Position numbers and translations under genes: made by a program. Positions 59,101-64,000 of a stretch of 64,000 nucleotides of DNA are shown piece by piece. Origin of the DNA: Cyprinodon diabolis. Taxonomy: Eukaryota; Chordata; Actinopteri; Cyprinodontiformes; Cyprinodontidae. The notes beneath the pieces are model-generated. The model was given only the letters and a program-made list of their open reading frames with translations. It ran no database searches and was not told where the DNA came from. The stretch covers positions 186,001-250,000 of the forward strand of contig JARPUW010000267.1 in NCBI GenBank assembly GCA_030533445.1, read 5' to 3'. The stretch's first letter is position 1; the number at the start of each line of letters is the position of its first letter.

Positions 59101-59432
59101 CTTCGTTTTGGGTTGTGAAAGACCTACAGACATGAAGGTTACCCCAGTCTGAGACAAAGGATAGATGTTGCTTTCACTGAAAGAATTTTTCAGATATCTT
59201 TTACGGTTTTTGCTCAGCAGTCGTTTGTTCGGAGGGTAAGCACCTGGAAGCTAGCTGACAGTTAGCTTCTGCAGCAGCCTGCTAGAGTGCAGCTGCTGAA
59301 ATCTTAGTGTGAGGCGGCCATTTTTTAAGATCAAACATCTTATTCTCGCCCTCACGGCCACATATTTGGAGCTACAGTCACCATTTTTGGTCAGTTTGTA
59401 GACTGAAACCTCTGGACTCACACAATGTCTTC
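56195..59432 (+). repeat. Macrosatellite unit 18 (3238 bp), divergent A segment
   Basis: The first ~500 bp is the most diverged A segment in the window: CGAATGAGAC, ATACTCATATTTTTGCTC near 56431, and TCGGAGCAGTTTTTCC near 56460 instead of TCGGTGCCGTTCTTCC. Its CTCAGCAGTCG form agrees with the internal J1 copies. From the hairpin block onward it is ordinary, with one ~70 bp minisatellite copy. Confidence 0.95.
57895..57968 (+). repeat. ~70 bp hairpin minisatellite, one copy (unit 18)
   Basis: A single copy at the standard insertion point with the invariant hairpin part. Confidence 0.92.
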
Positions 59433-62400
59433 GGAATTACGGTAGGATTAATACTTTGCCTTAAAAACCCTCCAGACCAACCTAAAGTGGATGAGAGTTT
59501 CAGCCTTTCTCCATTCTTTTTGAGCTGAAGATGGGAGAAAAACGAATCAGACTATGTGTTTTCAACTCGTCATAAATATTTTTCTGAATGACACACATAC
59601 ACCAAAGTTGGTATAGTTGGAGTCGAAGGATTGCTGATGCTCATGGTGAAAATGTTTTTTGAATAACTCATACGGTTTTTGATCAGTAGTCGTTTGTTCG
59701 GTGCCGTTCTTCCCATACAAAAAAGCCTGGGAAGAAGAAACCAATAGTGAGTGCAGCTGTTGTCTGTGTCAGTGAGAGGCTCGTTAAGCGTTGTCAAGGT
59801 TACCAAGCTTCAAACAGATTTTACCTCTGCTGTTTTAAACAGCACATATTAATCTAATGGAGGGTGAAAGGACTGATTTAACATTGGGAAATGGATACTA
59901 TATGACTGCTGTACATGACACTTCCCTTGCCACTCAGCACTGATAGACTTTCAAAATAAGACTCCAGGGACCCTACAAAATAAAAGCCTCTATATTTTTT
60001 ACATATATTTATTGCTCTATATGGCTCAACATTATGACCCAAACTCAACCCCGTTTTAGAGAATAGACTCTAGGAGACTGTTTAAAACACACCCTATAGC
60101 AAATTTCAAAATAAAAGCCTCCCATTTCCGCTTCATCTACTGCCCTAATAACATGGAAAAAGAGTGATTTAACGATTGGAAAGTAATCAACTATCATTGA
60201 CGGGTCTGAACATTTTCTATAAACACAACTCTGTTGGACTTTCAAAATAAGACTCCAGGGACCCTACAAAATAAAAGCCTCTAGATTATAGTAATGCATT
60301 AATTGATGCAAATGGCTCAACATTATGACCCAAACTCTTCCAGGTTGTTTTTATTAGACTCTAGTGACCTTTTCAAAACACACCCCAGAGCAAATTTCAC
60401 AATAAAAGTCTCCCATTTACTCTGTAATACAGCAACTATTCACCTAATAACATGGAAAACCAGTGATTTAACATTTGGAAATGGATTCTATATCACTGCT
60501 GGGCGTGACCCATCTTTTGATGCACATTCATGATAGACTTTCAAAATAAGACTACAAGGACTCTACAGAATAAAAGCCTCTTCCTTATACACACTCATAC
60601 ATTCTGGCATATTGCTCATTGCCATTGGTGATTTCATCACTGCAATGGCTCTTAGAAGGCGGGCGGAGCCCGCCAATGGTAACAGGCGGGCGGAGCCCGC
60701 CAAAGGTGATTACATCACTGCAATGGCTCTTAGCAGGTGATTTCATCACTGCAATGGCTCTTAGAAGGCGGGCAGAGCCCGCCATTGGTGATTTTTTTCT
60801 TCACTGAGATGGCTCCTAGCAGGCGGGCGAAGCCCGCCAACTGGGCTTTACCCACTGTGTTTCAATATGGACAACCCATATTACCCTTGTGCATCATACT
60901 CTGTGCACGTCTATTTCCCAGATTTCAGCACAAGTGGCACACAGCTCTCTTTGCCCATGAACTTGCCCTCTTTCCTTCCCTCAGCAGCCCTCAAAGGCGT
61001 AAGCAGTTGGTCTGGGGAGCCCCGACGTCACTTGCCAGGGCCGTATTGGCCCGGTTCCCCAGACGGGCAGTAGGTGGCCCCCCTCAAAATTTCTTTAGAA
61101 ATTTTCTAGTTATTATAATTCTCCCGTATACCCAAAACTTCGGCACCTAACTAGTCCCGCACGGTTTGGCGGATCGGGCCCAAAGTTGGCACACGCGTCG
61201 GGACCAATGGGGTGATGTGTGCTTGTATAAAACTTTCTCATTAGTCCGAAGGTTTGCGAATTATTAGCGAAAACGTCGCAAAAAAATCCCATAGGAAATG
61301 AATGGGGAGAGGAAAAAAAAAGCATAAAAAACAGCACTTCACTGTGTCGGCATACATTCACCTAGAAAAACAGTTTGAAGCTCAGTTTGTAGATAAATCC
61401 TTCCTCTATTTAAAACTGAAGACGGTATGTTGATAACTGCTACGGTTTTTGTATAATCAGACCTCAAGCGCCACAAAGTTTTAGCAAAATCCAGCCTGCT
61501 AGAGTGGAGCAACTGAAAAGCTAGAGTGTGAGGCAGGCGTTTTTTAAACACAAAAAAACATTTTAAACTCGCCCTCACGGCCACATATTTATAGCTAGAG
61601 TCACCATTTTTGGTCAGTTTGTAGACTGAAATCTCTGGACCCACACAATATCTTCGGAATTACGGTAGGATTAATACTTTTCCTTAAAAACCCTCCAGAC
61701 CGACCTAAAGTCGATGAAAATCAGAGCCGTTTTTCATTGGTTTTGGAGCAGAAGAGGGGAGAAAAACGAATCAGACTATGTGTTTTAAACTCGTCATAAA
61801 TATTTTTCTGAATGACACACATACACCAAAGTTGGCATAGTTGGAGTCGAAGGATGACTGACGCTCACGGTGAAAAAATTTTTTGAATAACTCATACGGT
61901 TTTTGCTCAGCAGTCGTTTGTTCGGAGGACATTTTAAGCACCTGAAAGCTGAGTGACAGTGACCTGCTGCAGCTAGCTCAATTAGAAGCTTAGGTGTGAT
62001 GAAACGTTTTTTCTTTTTCTTTCTCTTCCCATTCAGTTTGTAGATGACCTACAGCCATGAAAGTTACTCCAATTGAAGACAAGATATAGCTGTCGCTTAG
62101 ATAAAAAGAATTTTTCAGATACCTTTTACGGTTTTTACTCAGCAGTCGTTTGTTCGGAGGGGTGCTTTAGCAGCTAAAAGGTGAGTGAGAGTGAGGTCCT
62201 GCAGTTCAAACAAAGGGAGGAGCAGGTGGGCCAACCATTTTGTTTGTGCTTCGTTTTGGGTTGTGAAAGACCTACAGACATGAAGGTTACCCCAGTCTGA
62301 GACAAAGGATAGATGTTGCTTTCACTGAAAGAATTTTTCAGATATCTTTTACGGTTTTTGCTCAGCAGTCGTTTGTTCGGAGGGTAAGCACCTGGAAGCT

Positions 62401-62581
62401 AGCTGACAGTTAGCTTCTGCAGCAGCCTGCTAGAGTGCAGCTGCTGAAATCTTAGTGTGAGGCGGCCATTTTTTTAAGATCAAACATCTTATTCTCGCCC
62501 TCACGGCCACATATTTGGAGCTACAGTCACCATTTTTGGTCAGTTTGTAGACTGAAACCTCTGGACTCACACAATGTCTTC
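59433..62581 (+). repeat. Macrosatellite unit 19 (3149 bp)
   Basis: A near-duplicate of unit 9 over its first half at a lag of 33,719 bp, including the 20-bp hairpin deletion. It is preceded, like unit 9, by a unit of the CGAATCCGACT class. CGGCACCTAACT near 61141 is private. Confidence 0.95.
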
Positions 62582-64000
62582 GGAATTACGGTAGGATTAA
62601 TACTTTTCCTTAAAAACCCTCCAGACCAACCTAAAGTCGATGAGAGTTTCAGCCTTTCTCTATTCTTTTTGAGCTGAAGATGGGAGAGAAACGAATCACA
62701 CTATGTGTTTTCACTCGTCATAAATATTTTTTCTGAATGACACACATACACCAAAGTTGGTATAGTTGGAGTCGAAGGATTGCTGATGCTCATGGTGAAA
62801 ATGTTTTTTGAATAACTCATACGGTTTTTGATCAGTAGTCGTTTGTTCGGTGCCGTTCTTCCCATACAAAAAAGCCTGGGAAGAAGAAACCAATAGTGAG
62901 TGCAGCTGTTGTCTGTGTCAGTGAGAGGCTCGTTAAGCGTTGTCAAGGTTACCAAGCTTCAAACAGATTTTACCTCTGCTGTTTTTAACAGCACATATTA
63001 ATCTAATGGAGGGTGAAAGGACTGATTTAACATTGGGAAATGGATACTATATGACTGCTGTCCATGACACTTCCCTTGCCACTCAGCACTGATAGACTTT
63101 CAAAATAAGACTCCAGGGACCCTACAAAATAAAAGCCTCTATATTTTTTACATATATTTATTGCCCTATATGGCTCAACATTATGACCCAAACTCAACCC
63201 CGTTTTAGAGAATAGACTCTAGGAGACTGTTTAAAACACACCCTATAGCAAATTTCAAAATAAAAGCCTCCCATTTCCGCTTCATCTGCTGCCCTAATAA
63301 CATGGAAAAAGAGTGATTTAACGATTGGAAAGTAATCAACTATCATTGACGGGTCTGAACATTTTCTATAAACACAACTCTGTTGGACTTTCAAAATAAG
63401 ACTCCAGGGACCCTACAAAATAAAAGCCTCTAGATTATACTAATGCATTAATTGATGCAAATGGCTCAACATTATGACCCAAACTCTTCCAGGTTGTTTT
63501 TATTAGACTCTAGTGACCTTTTCAAAACACACCCAGAGCAAATTTCACAATAAAAGTCTCCCATTTACTCTGTAATACAGCAACTATTCACCTAATAACA
63601 TGGAAAACCAGTGATTTAACATTTGGAAATGGATTCTATATCACTGCTGGGCGTGACCCATCTTTTGATGCACATTCATGATAGACTTTCAAAATAAGAC
63701 TACAAGGACTCTACAGAATAAAAGCCTCTTCCTTATACACACTCATACATTCTGGCATATTGCTCATTGCCATTGGTGATTTCATCACTGCAATGGCTCT
63801 TAGAAGGCGGGCGGAGCCCGCCAATGGTAACAGGCGGGCGGAGCCCGCCAAAGGTGATTACATCACTGCAATGGCTCTTAGCAGGCGGGCGGAGCCCGCC
63901 ATTGGTGATTTCATCACTGCAATGGCTCTTAGAAGGCGGGCAGAGCCCGCCATTGGTGATTTTTTTCTTCACTGAGATGGCTCCTAGCAGGCGGGCGAAG
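62582..64000 (+). repeat. Macrosatellite unit 20, partial (1419 bp)
   Basis: Cut by the window end inside the last GC hairpin. An extra T near 62727 and one base lost in TTTTCACTCG near 62708 are private. Hairpins seen are of the common subtype. Confidence 0.95.

Larger units (their letters stand above)
1..64000 (+). repeat. Macrosatellite array, ~3.17 kb unit, 19 full copies plus one partial
   Basis: The whole window is a head-to-tail array. The landmark GGAATTACGGTAGGATTAAT followed by CCAGACCAACC recurs 20 times at near-constant spacing, and every other segment recurs in the same order and orientation. Copies differ by scattered single-base changes and by copy number of two internal minisatellites. 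Apart from the Tc1 element in unit 15, no sequence lies outside the array, and both array edges are beyond the window. No rRNA, snRNA or tRNA gene that I recognise sits in the unit, so this is not a known gene-family array. Possible settings are pericentromeric or subtelomeric heterochromatin, or a repeat-rich sex-linked arm as known in some fish. The sequence does not choose between them. Confidence 0.97.

Overview
This window is eukaryotic, almost certainly teleost fish, and consists essentially of one macrosatellite: about 19 complete head-to-tail copies plus one partial copy of a ~3.17 kb unit, filling all 64,000 bases. The fish assignment rests on a single Tc1/mariner element (45,716-46,963) whose ends and transposase belong to a family common in teleosts, and on the general vertebrate look of the DNA. 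The species cannot be fixed from sequence alone. No host protein-coding, rRNA or tRNA gene is recognisable.

Layout. I phase units on the GGAATTACGG landmark that is followed by the CCAGACCAACC variant. They start at 1, 3336, 6508, 9674, 12843, 16063, 19238, 22546, 25714, 28864, 32033, 35271, 38308, 41781, 45300, 49786, 53027, 56195, 59433 and 62582. Each unit holds, in order: (A) a ~430 bp segment; (B) three diverged ~295 bp sub-repeats (the first truncated), rich in AATAAA; (C) a minisatellite of 2-6 GC hairpins (7-bp arms GGCGGGC/GCCCGCC around a 3-nt loop), mostly 51-55 bp apart; (D) a GC-rich stretch with two AT-rich inverted repeats; (M) an optional ~66-75 bp hairpin minisatellite, 0 to 5 copies, ending in (TTA)n; (E) a CpG-dense ~190 bp stretch with CCAAT and TATAAAA; (F/G) a ~1.3 kb region built on a ~225 bp ladder and containing a second, diverged copy of the unit-junction module.

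Unit lengths run from 3037 to 3519 bp. Most of the spread comes from copy number in C and M. Diagnostic variants are shared between non-adjacent units (units 2-3 with 6-7, 5-6 with 9-10, 8-9 with 15-16 and 18-19). The array has therefore been reshuffled by block duplication and unequal exchange or conversion.

The only recognisable protein gene is the Tc1 transposase (minus strand, 45,798-46,829). It has an uninterrupted 343-residue frame, a DD34E triad, matching 29-bp terminal inverted repeats and a TA target duplication, and it interrupts unit 15 only.

The most intriguing non-obvious signal is that each unit's plus strand carries, in a plausible order, a CpG-dense CCAAT/TATA promoter-like segment, a strong polypyrimidine tract with CAG acceptor, a ~144 bp exon-like interval closed by a GGTGAGT donor, and downstream AATAAA signals. 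This suggests a candidate repeated spliced noncoding RNA. It is an inference only.
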